Below, piece after piece: positions 1 to 7,531 of a stretch of DNA of 64,000 nucleotides. The stretch's first letter is position 1, and each line of letters begins with the position of its first letter. The stretch is from positions 186,001 to 250,000 of the forward strand of contig SVJU01000001.1 of NCBI GenBank assembly GCA_015068825.1. Reading direction: 5' to 3'. This stretch comes from Oscillospiraceae bacterium (GTDB taxonomy: Bacteria > Bacillota > Clostridia > UMGS1810). The notes below the pieces were generated by a model. That model saw nothing but the letters and a program-made list of their open reading frames with translations. It did no database searches and was not told the DNA's origin. A program made the translations under genes and the position numbers.

Positions 1-108
1 ATTTTGGGTGATATGTCGCTAATTACTGGTGATGGTGTTCATCCTAATATTTACGGTGTTCAAAAGATTGCCGACAGATTAACAGAAAAAATTAAAAAAT
101 ATATTTAA
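1..108 (+). CDS. SGNH/GDSL-type hydrolase, C-terminal fragment
   Basis: Only the last 35 codons are inside the window, open from base 1 to a TAA at 106-108. The fragment contains GDGVHPN, the D-x-x-H block that supplies the catalytic Asp and His of SGNH (GDSL) esterases, followed by an amphipathic terminal helix (IADRLTEKIKK), as is usual for the family. The Ser and Gly/Asn blocks lie upstream of the window, so substrate and localisation cannot be judged. A strong terminator follows directly. Confidence 0.6.
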   Translation: MLGDMSLITGDGVHPNIYGVQKIADRLTEKIKKYI

Positions 109-112
109 TTTT

Positions 113-142
113 AAATATCCTGCCTTTGCGGGATATTTTTTT
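113..142 (+). terminator. Rho-independent terminator of the SGNH hydrolase gene
   Basis: The arms AAATATCC and GGATATTT, extended by TGC/GCG around a CTTT loop, form an 11-pair stem followed by a T run. It starts 5 bases after the stop codon. Confidence 0.8.
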
Positions 143-179
143 GTATAAAAAGAGGACATAATATGTCTTTTTTGTCACA

Positions 180-208
180 TTGACATAAAAGCCTACATAT
201 GTTATATT
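180..208 (+). promoter_or_regulatory. SigA-type promoter of the serine hydrolase gene
   Basis: TTGACA at 180-185 and TATATT at 203-208 are separated by 17 bases, with TGT directly before the -10 (extended -10). The start codon is about 26 bases downstream. Confidence 0.65.
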
Positions 209-233
209 TTCATAAAATGGGGTGTTAGATATT

Positions 234-1280
234 ATGGATTTAAAAAACACAGAAAAGTTTATAAAAGATAAATTAAATGAAGAATTGTTTGGTTCTTATG
301 CGGTTTTAGTAAGTATAAACGGCAATGAAAAGCTTATTACATCACCTGATGTTGATAAAGATACATACTTTGATGTGGCAAGTATGACAAAGGTTTTATC
401 TACATCTACATTGGCTTTAAAGGCAATAAGCTTAAAAAAACTTAATCTTGAAGATACACTCGATATGTTTTTCGACTTTGATTTAGGGGATAAATCAAAA
501 ATAAAAATAAAAAATCTTCTTACACATACATCGGGAATTGTTCGATATAAAGGAATTGACAATGAAATTAGTAAAAAAGGAAAAGACGAAGTTGCAAAGT
601 TTATATTATCTTTCCCTCTTGCGTTTAAAACAGGTACAAATGAAAAGTATTTTTGCAACGGAATGATACTTATGGGCTTTATATTGGAAAAAATATTTGG
701 TATACCACTTGATATGGCGTTTGAAAAGTACATAAAAGAACCGCTTTTACTTACCCGGAGTAAATTTAACATTTTATGGGATGAGGAAAATGCGGTAAAT
801 AGCTACAGATGGAAAGAAGTAACAAAATACAGAGTAGATGATGAACAGGCAAATGCTTTAGGGGGTGTAGCTGGTAATGCAGGCGCATTTTTTACAATTT
901 GTGATATTCAAAAATTTATATCGGCGATTTTAAGAAAAGATGAAGCACTCTATTCAAAAGAGTTATTTGACATCGCAGAAAAAAATTATACACCCAATTT
1001 TGAAAATGGCAGGGGATTAGGGTATCTTGTGGTAAACGAAAATTATTCTCAGACAGGAAATCTTTTTCCACCAGGCAGCTTTGGACATTGCGGTCATTCA
1101 GGTACATCGTTTTTTATAAACAGAAAGCTTAACCTTTATGCTGTTATACTTACAAATGCCACTCGTTATTTGAATATCCGCTCTGGTTTTAAAGGATATA
1201 ATTATGGTATTGTTACTAAAATGCGTGAGGATATTCACAATGAGATATTAAAAGATTTGAAAGAGCAAAATTTATTGTAA
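234..1280 (+). CDS. Beta-lactamase-family serine hydrolase (penicillin-binding-protein-like)
   Basis: Member of the class C beta-lactamase/DD-peptidase/EstB superfamily (348 residues). The nucleophile motif S-x-x-K is seen as SMTK at residues 50-53; HTSGI near 100 is the usual loop after it; a Y/F-x-N-like KYFCNG lies near 140; GHCGHSG near 285 stands in for the third active-site element (HxG). No signal peptide or membrane segment is visible, so a cytoplasmic esterase or peptidase is as likely as a cell-wall enzyme. ATG at 234 is preferred over the in-frame GTG at 222, because the GTG overlaps the ribosome-binding site GGGGTG (219-224), which is correctly spaced for 234. It is monocistronic with its own promoter. 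The substrate cannot be told from sequence. Confidence 0.85.
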   Translation: MDLKNTEKFIKDKLNEELFGSYAVLVSINGNEKLITSPDVDKDTYFDVASMTKVLSTSTLALKAISLKKLNLEDTLDMFFDFDLGDKSKIKIKNLLTHTSGIVRYKGIDNEISKKGKDEVAKFILSFPLAFKTGTNEKYFCNGMILMGFILEKIFGIPLDMAFEKYIKEPLLLTRSKFNILWDEENAVNSYRWKEVTKYRVDDEQANALGGVAGNAGAFFTICDIQKFISAILRKDEALYSKELFDIAEKNYTPNFENGRGLGYLVVNENYSQTGNLFPPGSFGHCGHSGTSFFINRKLNLYAVILTNATRYLNIRSGFKGYNYGIVTKMREDIHNEILKDLKEQNLL

Positions 1281-1325
1281 ATTTGTTGTTAAAAACAGAA
1301 TGTTGTGATATAATTGACACATACA

Positions 1326-1445
1326 GAATTTTATTTCATAAAATTCTCAGGAGCTAACGCTCCTTTGTGCTCTTTCGAGCACTGTGCCAATTGACGGCGT
1401 CGCAAAAATGCCCTTGCAAGCAAGCATTTTTACTCCTGGTAAAAT
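1326..1445. repeat. Compact multi-hairpin non-coding element (possible dispersed repeat)
   Basis: The stretch between the hydrolase and the PHP gene is locally much richer in G+C than its surroundings and is packed with inverted repeats: GAATTTTA/TAAAATTC (1326-1346), GGAGC/GCTCC with loop TAAC (1350-1363), GTGCTC/GAGCAC with loop TTTC (1367-1382), GACG/CGTC (1393-1401) and AAAAATGC/GCATTTTT (1404-1431). CAGGAG near 1348 can also pair with CTCCTG near 1433 and close the whole as a multi-branched fold. There is no start codon with a ribosome-binding site inside. It could be a structured RNA or a small mobile repeat; the sequence alone does not decide. Confidence 0.5.
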
Positions 1446-1514
1446 GATTTCTCGGCATCTAAATTGTGCACGAATTCTATAATTAAACAATAATTCGAAA
1501 TGGAGAGAGTTAAA

Positions 1515-2204
1515 ATGTATAAGTACGAAACCCATCTTCACACATGTCCGGTAAGTAAGTGTGCAACTGCAACGGTAAAAGAGCACTTGGAATTTTACAA
1601 AAAATTAGGATATGATGGAGTTTTTATAACAAATCATTTTCTTGATGGAAGCTTAAATATTGATAAAACAAGGTCATATGAAGAAAGAATAAACTTTTTC
1701 TATTATGCTGTAGACGAGGGGATAGAGCTTGGCAAAAAAATAGGCATAAAAGTTTTTAGCGGTATAGAAACAAACTATTTGGGTTCTGATTTTTTGGTTT
1801 ATGGCCTTGATAAAAAATGGTATCTTCAAAATTCTCATATAATGGAAATGAAAAAAAGTGATCAGCTTACATATTTTATGAAAAGCGGAGCTCTTGTGAT
1901 TCAGGCACATCCGTTCAGAGAGGCAGGCTATATTGACCATATAAGATTATACCCAAGGTGCGTGCATGGTGTAGAAGTTATAAATGCAACAAAAAAAGAT
2001 TCTGAAAATGAAATAGCAAAAATGTATGCCAAGCATTATGATCTTATTGAATTTGCAGGAACGGATAATCATCATGTGAATGAAGATAAACCCTATCTTG
2101 CCGGAATGGAATCTGAAGTTCCCATAACTGATGAAAAACACTTTGTTAAGGTTGTTAAAAACAGAAAAATGACACCTTTTGTTATTGATATAACAAAAAA
2201 TTAA
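1515..2204 (+). CDS. PHP-domain metal-dependent phosphoesterase
   Basis: A 229-residue single-domain PHP protein, related to histidinol phosphatase (HisK-type) and nucleotide phosphoesterases. The metal-binding motifs are in the expected order: HLHT at residues 7-10, ITNH near 41, GIET near 91, AHPFR near 135 and GTDNHH near 180. The start is the ATG at 1515, because GGAGAGAG (1502-1509) is well placed for it; the in-frame ATG at 1500 lies upstream of that site. It is alone between the structured element and a bidirectional terminator. No his genes are in the window, so histidinol phosphatase is not implied; the substrate is unknown. Confidence 0.8.
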   Translation: MYKYETHLHTCPVSKCATATVKEHLEFYKKLGYDGVFITNHFLDGSLNIDKTRSYEERINFFYYAVDEGIELGKKIGIKVFSGIETNYLGSDFLVYGLDKKWYLQNSHIMEMKKSDQLTYFMKSGALVIQAHPFREAGYIDHIRLYPRCVHGVEVINATKKDSENEIAKMYAKHYDLIEFAGTDNHHVNEDKPYLAGMESEVPITDEKHFVKVVKNRKMTPFVIDITKN

Positions 2205-2222
2205 AAAGATAAAATATTATAA

Positions 2223-2254
2223 AAAGTGCAGTTTGATTATTCAAACTGCACTTT
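2223..2254. terminator. Bidirectional terminator
   Basis: A 14-pair stem (AAAGTGCAGTTTGA and its complement) with a TTAT loop lies between two convergent genes and is flanked by A/T runs on both sides. Confidence 0.85.
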
Positions 2255-2258
2255 AACT

Positions 2259-2696
2259 TTATTCTTCGGTTTCTTCTTTAACATCAATTTCTGGTTCGCT
2301 CTTATCTTTGTTTTTAAAATCCATAACAAATCCGTTTACTTTAGAGATTAAATCGGGGATAGAATCAATAATTCTGTCCGCAGTAGATACGCTGTTTGTA
2401 ATAGGAAGAATTCTTACCTGATCTTTTGTTATAACCAAAAATGCAATAGGGTTAATAGAAACGCCGCTTCCTGCACCGCCGCCAAACATAGGAGAATTTT
2501 GATTTTTTGCCTTTTCTTCTGTTTGTTTGGTAGAAAATTCAGAGCCGCCTGCCGCAAATCCAAACGATACCTTTGAAACCGGTATAACTGTTGTGCCGTC
2601 AGGTGTGGTTACAGGGTCGCCTACGATTGTATTTACGTCCACCATAGATTTGATTTTGTCCATTGAAACATTTAATAATCCTTCAATATGATTCAT
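2259..2696 (-). CDS. ytfJ: Sporulation protein YtfJ (GerW family)
   Basis: 145 residues, the usual family size. The N-terminal MNHIEGLLNVSMDKIKSMVD, the central VIPVSKVSFGFAAGGSEF and the glycine-rich FGGGAGSGVSINPIAFLVI are characteristic of YtfJ/GerW, a spore protein of Bacillus and Clostridia needed for normal germination. It is the last gene of the leftward operon protease-scpA-scpB-ytfI-ytfJ and sits 28 bases after its usual partner ytfI. The acidic tail (about residues 126-145) is not conserved in the family as far as I know. The molecular role in the forespore is not established. Confidence 0.93.
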   Translation of the reverse strand: MNHIEGLLNVSMDKIKSMVDVNTIVGDPVTTPDGTTVIPVSKVSFGFAAGGSEFSTKQTEEKAKNQNSPMFGGGAGSGVSINPIAFLVITKDQVRILPITNSVSTADRIIDSIPDLISKVNGFVMDFKNKDKSEPEIDVKEETEE

Positions 2697-2724
2697 AAAA
2701 ACACCGCCTTATATATATTAATCT

Positions 2725-3333
2725 TTAAATTTTATTTTTTGCTTTATTATAATTCTTTAAAAGCATAAAGCCTGCACTGATAATATTTACCAAACGGGCA
2801 TATATTATTCCGTCGCATTTAACGGTAAAAACCGTTTTGTTAAATATAGGGTCAATTTTAAAATTGTGCTTGTGTACGGTAACGATTTTTGTTAAAACAG
2901 AAAAAACAGAATAAACACTTGCCCATAAAACGCCTGTTGAAATTCCTGTTAATGCCGCATCACTTAAGCCAAAATCAATATTTAAATCAAGTTTTTTAAT
3001 ATTGATTGTTTTTTTTATGCTTTGTTTTGAATTTGAAAATGTATCTTTTATTATATCAAAATTCTTCTTAACATCTTTTGCTTTTTCAATAAAAGATGTT
3101 TTTTCTTTTTCTTCATCTTTTATTTCTTCTTTTTTAGTTTCTTTTTCTTCATTTTCTTTGTTATTTAGTTTTATATTAATCCCCAAAACAGGGTGTATAA
3201 CATAAAATCTTAATTTAACAAAATTTTCATTGTTAAAGCCATATTCAATTATAAACTTAAAATTAAGTTTTACAAAGAGTAAAAACAATAAGATAAGTAA
3301 AAAAATGCTTAAAATTATTAAAAATATTGTCAT
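2725..3333 (-). CDS. ytfI: DUF2953 membrane-anchored protein (YtfI-like)
   Basis: 202 residues. One hydrophobic segment (about residues 2-22) anchors the protein. A charged Lys/Glu-rich linker (about 60-90) follows, then a C-terminal domain containing DLNIDFGLSDAALTGISTGVLWA, the signature stretch of DUF2953. In Bacillus the homologue ytfI directly precedes ytfJ, as here, and is thought to take part in sporulation. Function is unknown; the pairing with ytfJ is the best evidence for a sporulation role. Confidence 0.8.
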   Translation of the reverse strand: MTIFLIILSIFLLILLFLLFVKLNFKFIIEYGFNNENFVKLRFYVIHPVLGINIKLNNKENEEKETKKEEIKDEEKEKTSFIEKAKDVKKNFDIIKDTFSNSKQSIKKTINIKKLDLNIDFGLSDAALTGISTGVLWASVYSVFSVLTKIVTVHKHNFKIDPIFNKTVFTVKCDGIIYARLVNIISAGFMLLKNYNKAKNKI

Positions 3334-3364
3334 TTTTTCACCTCTTGTTTTTGTGCATTATATT

Positions 3365-3970
3365 TTATTCTTCGTTTTCTTCGGTACTAATTTCTAAATC
3401 GGGTAGTTTTACTTCTTCATCGGGAATATCAAATTCTTCCTGATGAATTATATCGTTTGGATTGTCAACCTCTGGAAGGTCTGTTAATGATGTTAATCCA
3501 AAGCACCTTAAAAATTCTTCTGTAGTGCCAAATAAAATTGGTCTGCCGGGCGCATCAAGCCTTCCTTTTTCTTCAACAAGACCAACCTCTAAAAGCTTTG
3601 CGAGTGAGCCGTCGGAATTAACTCCTCTAATAAATTCAATGCTGCTTCTTGTAACAGGCTGATTGTATGCAACAATGCTAAGCACCTCAAGTGCAGCGTT
3701 TGAGAGCGAATTTTTACTTCTTTTTTCGGCAACACTTCGTATAAAACTATAATATTCGGTTTTTGTGCAAAGCTGATAGCTGTTATCAAATCTTAAAATT
3801 TTTATTCCGCGATTCTGATCGTTTATGTATTCGGTTTGCATAATTTCGAGTATTGCTTCAACTTCTTTTTTGTCTTTTTCCAAAGCCTCGCAAATTCTTT
3901 CAATCGGAACCGAATCACCCATAGCAAATAAAATGCTTTCGATAATCGCTTTTGTATTTTGATGCTCCAT
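3365..3970 (-). CDS. scpB: Segregation and condensation protein B
   Basis: 201 residues. Two winged-helix domains: IIESILFAMGDSVPIERI in the first, and ALEVLSIVAYNQPVTRSSIE, IRGVNSDGSLAKLLE and GRPILFGTTEEFLRCFGL in the second; these are family hallmarks. ScpB dimers bind ScpA and with it form the kleisin complex of SMC, which compacts and segregates the chromosome origin region. The start lies 9 bases after the stop of scpA, so the two are translated as a pair. The acidic C-terminal extension (about residues 172-201) is typical. Confidence 0.96.
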   Translation of the reverse strand: MEHQNTKAIIESILFAMGDSVPIERICEALEKDKKEVEAILEIMQTEYINDQNRGIKILRFDNSYQLCTKTEYYSFIRSVAEKRSKNSLSNAALEVLSIVAYNQPVTRSSIEFIRGVNSDGSLAKLLEVGLVEEKGRLDAPGRPILFGTTEEFLRCFGLTSLTDLPEVDNPNDIIHQEEFDIPDEEVKLPDLEISTEENEE

Positions 3971-3979
3971 ATTTTACCT

Positions 3980-4735
3980 CTATATGTAATTATTGTCAAA
4001 CTGAGACAAATCTATATCATTTTGTGTGCGTTCAATAAATATTTCGTTATCTTTTTCATAAGCTAAAAGCACACCCGAGCGCATAAGCTCTAAAATTGCA
4101 AGAAATGACGAAACTGCTTCGCCACGGGATTTTACCCCGTCAAACATAACCGAAAATTTCAGCTTTTCGCCTTTTTTTATGGTTTTTAGAAAATAGCTTG
4201 TCTTATCCTGAACACTTATTGTAACCTTTGCCACAATACCCTCAAATTTTTCAACAGGAGGGGGCATTTTTCGCTCGGTTTTTTCAATTATAACCATAAA
4301 TGCCTGTGTAAGTTTTTCAATATCTATATGTTCAATATGCTGTTTTTCTTTAGGAAGCTCAATTCCTTCGGGGATTTTGTAAAAAGATAAATATCCCTGA
4401 AACTGAATTTTTTCAAGCTTTTCTTTTGCTTTTTTAATTTTTTCGTATTCAACAAGCCTGTCGACCAAATCTTTTCTTGGGTCCTCTTCTTCTTCCTCAT
4501 GCTTTGGAAGAAGCATTTTTGATTTTATATAAAGAAGCTCCGATGCCATAAATAAAAATTCCGACGAAATTTCCAAATCGAACTCTTCTAATTTTGATAA
4601 ATATTCAAGATACTGATTTGTAATTTCCACAATGGGAATATCATATATGCTCACCTTATTTTTTTTGATAAGATGAAGGAGCAGGTCAAGCGGTCCTTCA
4701 AAGGTCTGAAGCTTGAATGATAGTTTTTCATCCAT
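3980..4735 (-). CDS. scpA: Segregation and condensation protein A (kleisin)
   Basis: 251 residues. LQTFEGPLDLLLHLIKKNKV at the N-terminus is the diagnostic kleisin N-domain that contacts the SMC head/neck, and the C-terminal winged helix (SFLAILELMRSG..LAYEKDNEIFIER) binds the other SMC head. The middle part (residues 75-130) is charged and predicted helical. An AGGTG ribosome-binding site precedes the ATG at 4735. Stop and the start of scpB are 9 bases apart. It follows the site-2 protease gene by 12 bases, the same order found in many Firmicutes. Confidence 0.96.
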   Translation of the reverse strand: MDEKLSFKLQTFEGPLDLLLHLIKKNKVSIYDIPIVEITNQYLEYLSKLEEFDLEISSEFLFMASELLYIKSKMLLPKHEEEEEDPRKDLVDRLVEYEKIKKAKEKLEKIQFQGYLSFYKIPEGIELPKEKQHIEHIDIEKLTQAFMVIIEKTERKMPPPVEKFEGIVAKVTISVQDKTSYFLKTIKKGEKLKFSVMFDGVKSRGEAVSSFLAILELMRSGVLLAYEKDNEIFIERTQNDIDLSQFDNNYI

Positions 4736-4747
4736 TGATTTTCACCT

Positions 4748-5401
4748 TTAAATAATAGTTACAAGCTTAAATATAGGGTTTAAAATAAGACCTGATAAAA
4801 AGCTTAAAATTGGGTCTAATATGCCTGAGTAAATAATTAAAATAAGTATTAAGAATGAGTATCTTTCGTATTGATAAATTCTGTATTTTATTCTGCCCGG
4901 CAAAAATTCCATTAAAACCTTTGAGCCGTCAAGAGGCGGAATTGGAATAAGGTTGAATATCATAAATCCTATATTCAAAATTATGCAGTAGTAAAGCATA
5001 ACAACCAAAACATCAAGACCCATTAACATTTCACGAGTTTTAAGTAGTGCGCCAAGACCTGTAAATTTGCCTACAATTCCAAGAAGAATGGCACTTATTA
5101 TTGCCATTGCAAGATTAGATACAGGTCCTGCAAGTGATACATAAATAATACCTTTTTTTCTGTTTTTAAAATTATCAGGATTTATCGGTACAGGTTTTGC
5201 CCATCCAAAATGGAAAAACAACATACACAAAAATCCTACAAGGTCAAAATGTGCAAGTGGGTTTATAGAAAGTCTTCCTGAATATTTTGCAGTAGCATCA
5301 CCCATTTTGTATGCTGCATATCCGTGTGCGGTTTCATGAACGCTTATTGCAAGCAAAACAGAAGGAAGAGTTAAAAGTAAATCAAGTAATCTGTTAAGCA
5401 A
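4748..5401 (-). CDS. Site-2 protease family protein (M50)
   Basis: A polytopic membrane metalloprotease-like protein of about 217 residues. The zinc-binding HETAHGYAAYKMGD (HExxH) lies in the first membrane helix and NLIPIPPLDGSKVL (the N-x-x-P-x-x-P-L-D-G motif) in a later one. It belongs to the short M50 group that lacks a PDZ domain and is usually encoded just before scpA. I prefer the TTG at 5401 because the ribosome-binding site AAGGAG directly abuts the in-frame GTG at 5410, whereas it is spaced 8 bases from the TTG. Substrates of this group are not known. Confidence 0.88.
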   Translation of the reverse strand: MLNRLLDLLLTLPSVLLAISVHETAHGYAAYKMGDATAKYSGRLSINPLAHFDLVGFLCMLFFHFGWAKPVPINPDNFKNRKKGIIYVSLAGPVSNLAMAIISAILLGIVGKFTGLGALLKTREMLMGLDVLVVMLYYCIILNIGFMIFNLIPIPPLDGSKVLMEFLPGRIKYRIYQYERYSFLILILIIYSGILDPILSFLSGLILNPIFKLVTII

Positions 5402-5436
5402 AATATACACTCCTTAAATAAAGATATATTTAGTTA

Positions 5437-5465
5437 ATTATACACCATATTTTGAAAAAATACAA
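5437..5465 (-). promoter_or_regulatory. Promoter of the protease-scpAB-ytfIJ operon
   Basis: On the minus strand TTGTAT (5465-5460) and TATAAT (5442-5437) are separated by 17 bases, about 36 bases before the start codon. Confidence 0.6.
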
Positions 5466-5478
5466 GTCTTTTTAAATG

Positions 5479-5507
5479 TTGCAATTTATGTGCATTTATG
5501 GTATTAT
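5479..5507 (+). promoter_or_regulatory. SigA-type promoter of the Dabb gene
   Basis: TTGCAA at 5479-5484 and TATTAT at 5502-5507 are 17 bases apart and TGG precedes the -10. It is divergent from the protease operon promoter, with 14 bases between the two -35 boxes. Confidence 0.6.
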
Positions 5508-5540
5508 TTATACATAATTAAGTTTAAGGAGATAATAAAA

Positions 5541-5831
5541 ATGTTAAAACACATAATTTTCTGGAAATTAAAAGAGGGCGAGGATGCTAACAAGTGTGCG
5601 GATATTTTAAATCCAATGTTTAACCGCATTATAGGTGAAGTTAAAGGTTTGGTATGGGCTGAAGTTGGCGTTAATGTAAACGGAGGCGATTATGACCTTA
5701 TACTTTACACCGAATTTGAAACAGCAGAGGACGAAAAAAATTATCAGACACATCCAAAGCATCTTGAAATAAAAGAGATTGTTCACAAAATGGTATGCGA
5801 CAGAATTTGCTGTGACTATCTTTTATATTAA
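5541..5831 (+). CDS. Dabb-family (stress-responsive A/B barrel) protein
   Basis: 96 residues. MLKHIIFWKLKEG at the start and the DLILYTEFETAEDEKNYQTHPKHLEIKE stretch (residues about 52-80) match the dimeric alpha+beta barrel called Dabb. The start is the ATG at 5541 with AAGGAGAT at 5526-5533, not an ATG at 5490 that lies inside the promoter. The family is found in plants and bacteria with no single known reaction. The gene is alone and ends in a hairpin that also carries the ribosome-binding site of gerAA. Confidence 0.82.
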   Translation: MLKHIIFWKLKEGEDANKCADILNPMFNRIIGEVKGLVWAEVGVNVNGGDYDLILYTEFETAEDEKNYQTHPKHLEIKEIVHKMVCDRICCDYLLY

Positions 5832-5841
5832 AACCAAAAAC

Positions 5842-5900
5842 TGAATAAAAATAATAAAATCTTCCAATAATATAAAAAAACATTGGGAGATTTTTATTTT
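5842..5900 (+). promoter_or_regulatory. Overlapping terminator, putative forespore (SigG) promoter and gerAA ribosome-binding site
   Basis: The hairpin AAATCTTCCAAT (5857-5868)/ATTGGGAGATTT (5882-5893) followed by TTATTTT looks like the terminator of the Dabb gene. Its 3' arm contains the GGGAGA ribosome-binding site of gerAA (5885-5890). TGAATA (5842-5847) and AATAATA (5866-5872), 18 bases apart, resemble the -35 and -10 of SigG promoters. A transcript starting about 7-8 bases after that -10 would lack the 5' arm and leave the ribosome-binding site free. Confidence 0.5.
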
Positions 5901-7512
5901 GCGAAAAAATATTTTTTTATATAAGAAAAGAGAAGAAAAAGTTGATTTTAATCTTGAGTACGACTCAAAAACAGGAAAAGAATGTGAAGAAGAGATAAAG
6001 CTTACAAAGGTAAACAGTGATGTGCGTCTTAACAAAAAGTATGCACAAAATGTGTTTTCACTTCCTAAAAACGCTGATATTGTTTTAAGGGATTTTAAAA
6101 TACACGCAAACGGTAAGGAATACAGTGCGTTCTTACTTGCATGCGATGGTCTTGCAGGAAGCGATACCATAAACGAGTGTATTTTAAAACCATTTATGTA
6201 TATGAAAAACTCACATCCTAAAGAGAATATGAAGCTTGAGGATATTATTTTTGAAACACTTCTTCCACAAGCACAGGCAAAAAAAATAACCGATATAAAT
6301 ATGCTTTGCGAGCTTGTAAACTTTGGGTTTGGCGCAGTTTTTGCCGATACAATTGAGGTTGGTTTTTTAATTGATTTAAAAAGATGGGAGCATCGACCTG
6401 TTAATGCACCTCAAAACGAAAAGGTAATACTTGGTCCTCACGAAGGATTTAATGAGATGCTTCGTACAAACACAGGTTTAATACGAAAAACAATTAATAA
6501 TTCCAATCTTATTATGGAAAATGTTGAGCTTGGCAAGAAGAGCAAAACAATTGCGTCAATTGCCTATATAAAAGGCGTAACAAATGAAAATATTGTTAAT
6601 GAAGTAAAATTCAGGTGCAAAAATATTAATGCCGATTATATTTTTACATCGCAGGATTTGGAGCAGTTTATTGAAGATAATCCTTTTTCGCCCTCACCGC
6701 AGATACTTTCTACCGAAAGACCCGACAGAGTATGCAAGGCTTTGGTGCAGGGAAAGGTTGCAATTATAGTAAGCGGAAGCCCCAATGTTTTGGTTGTGCC
6801 TGCTACATTTCTTGATTTTACAAAAACGGCAGAAGATGAATATTTAAGATATCCGTATGCTGTTTTAATAAGAATTATAAGACTTCTTGCTATTTTTTTA
6901 ACCCTTTTTGCATCGGCAATTTTTATAGCGGTAACAAATTATCATCAGGATTTAATACTAACCGATATTCTCTTTTCAATAGAAAGTTCAAGAAAATTAG
7001 TTCCGTTTCCGTCTATTATTGAAATAATACTGATGGAACTTGCGTTTGAATTAATTAAAGAAGCAGGTGTAAGAGTTCCGGGACCTATAGGGCAGACGCT
7101 TGGAATTGTAGGCGGTATTATTTTAGGTCAGGCAGCAGTTGAGGCAAATGTTGTAAGCCCCATTATGATAATTATTGTAGCTGTTACAGGTCTTAGCTCG
7201 TATATAATTCCAAATTATTCGTTTTCTTTTGCATTCAGAATTTTAAGGTTTGCATATATATTTGGAGCATCGGTTGGCGGATTTTTGGGTATTTTAACAG
7301 TTTTCTTTATGCATCTTACAGTTTTGTTTTCGCTAAAATCATTTGGCGTAAGCTACACTTCGCCAATAGCACCAAAAAATGCAAAAAATCCAATTGTGTC
7401 TATGTTTATTGTTCCTTTGTGGAAAAAAGAAAGACGGCCTGAGTATCTTAAACCTGAAAGCGAATTCAAACAGGGAAAAATAAGCAGGGAATGGATGTAT
7501 AAAAAACGGTAG
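5899..7512 (+). CDS. gerAA: Spore germinant receptor subunit A (GerA family)
   Basis: 537 residues. A large hydrophilic N-terminal part (about 1-310) with RDFKIHANGKEYSAFLLACDGLAGSD and the conserved ANTGLIRKT-like stretch NTGLIRKTINNSNLIMENVELGKKSK; a conserved HPFSPSPQ-like NPFSPSPQILSTERPDRVC; then several membrane segments (about 320-490) with KEAGVRVPGPIGQTLGIVGG, a hallmark of GerA-type A subunits. It sits in the spore inner membrane and with B and C subunits senses germinants. The start is a TTG at 5899; no ATG occurs in the frame until well inside the domain. gerAB follows after 19 bases. Confidence 0.95.
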   Translation: MRKNIFLYKKREEKVDFNLEYDSKTGKECEEEIKLTKVNSDVRLNKKYAQNVFSLPKNADIVLRDFKIHANGKEYSAFLLACDGLAGSDTINECILKPFMYMKNSHPKENMKLEDIIFETLLPQAQAKKITDINMLCELVNFGFGAVFADTIEVGFLIDLKRWEHRPVNAPQNEKVILGPHEGFNEMLRTNTGLIRKTINNSNLIMENVELGKKSKTIASIAYIKGVTNENIVNEVKFRCKNINADYIFTSQDLEQFIEDNPFSPSPQILSTERPDRVCKALVQGKVAIIVSGSPNVLVVPATFLDFTKTAEDEYLRYPYAVLIRIIRLLAIFLTLFASAIFIAVTNYHQDLILTDILFSIESSRKLVPFPSIIEIILMELAFELIKEAGVRVPGPIGQTLGIVGGIILGQAAVEANVVSPIMIIIVAVTGLSSYIIPNYSFSFAFRILRFAYIFGASVGGFLGILTVFFMHLTVLFSLKSFGVSYTSPIAPKNAKNPIVSMFIVPLWKKERRPEYLKPESEFKQGKISREWMYKKR

Positions 7513-7531
7513 CAGAAAGGGGATTTGAAAT

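Noticed and set aside
1347..1586. 79-codon minus-strand frame across the structured element
   Set aside because: No ribosome-binding site, runs into the PHP gene, and its codons are made by the hairpin arms.
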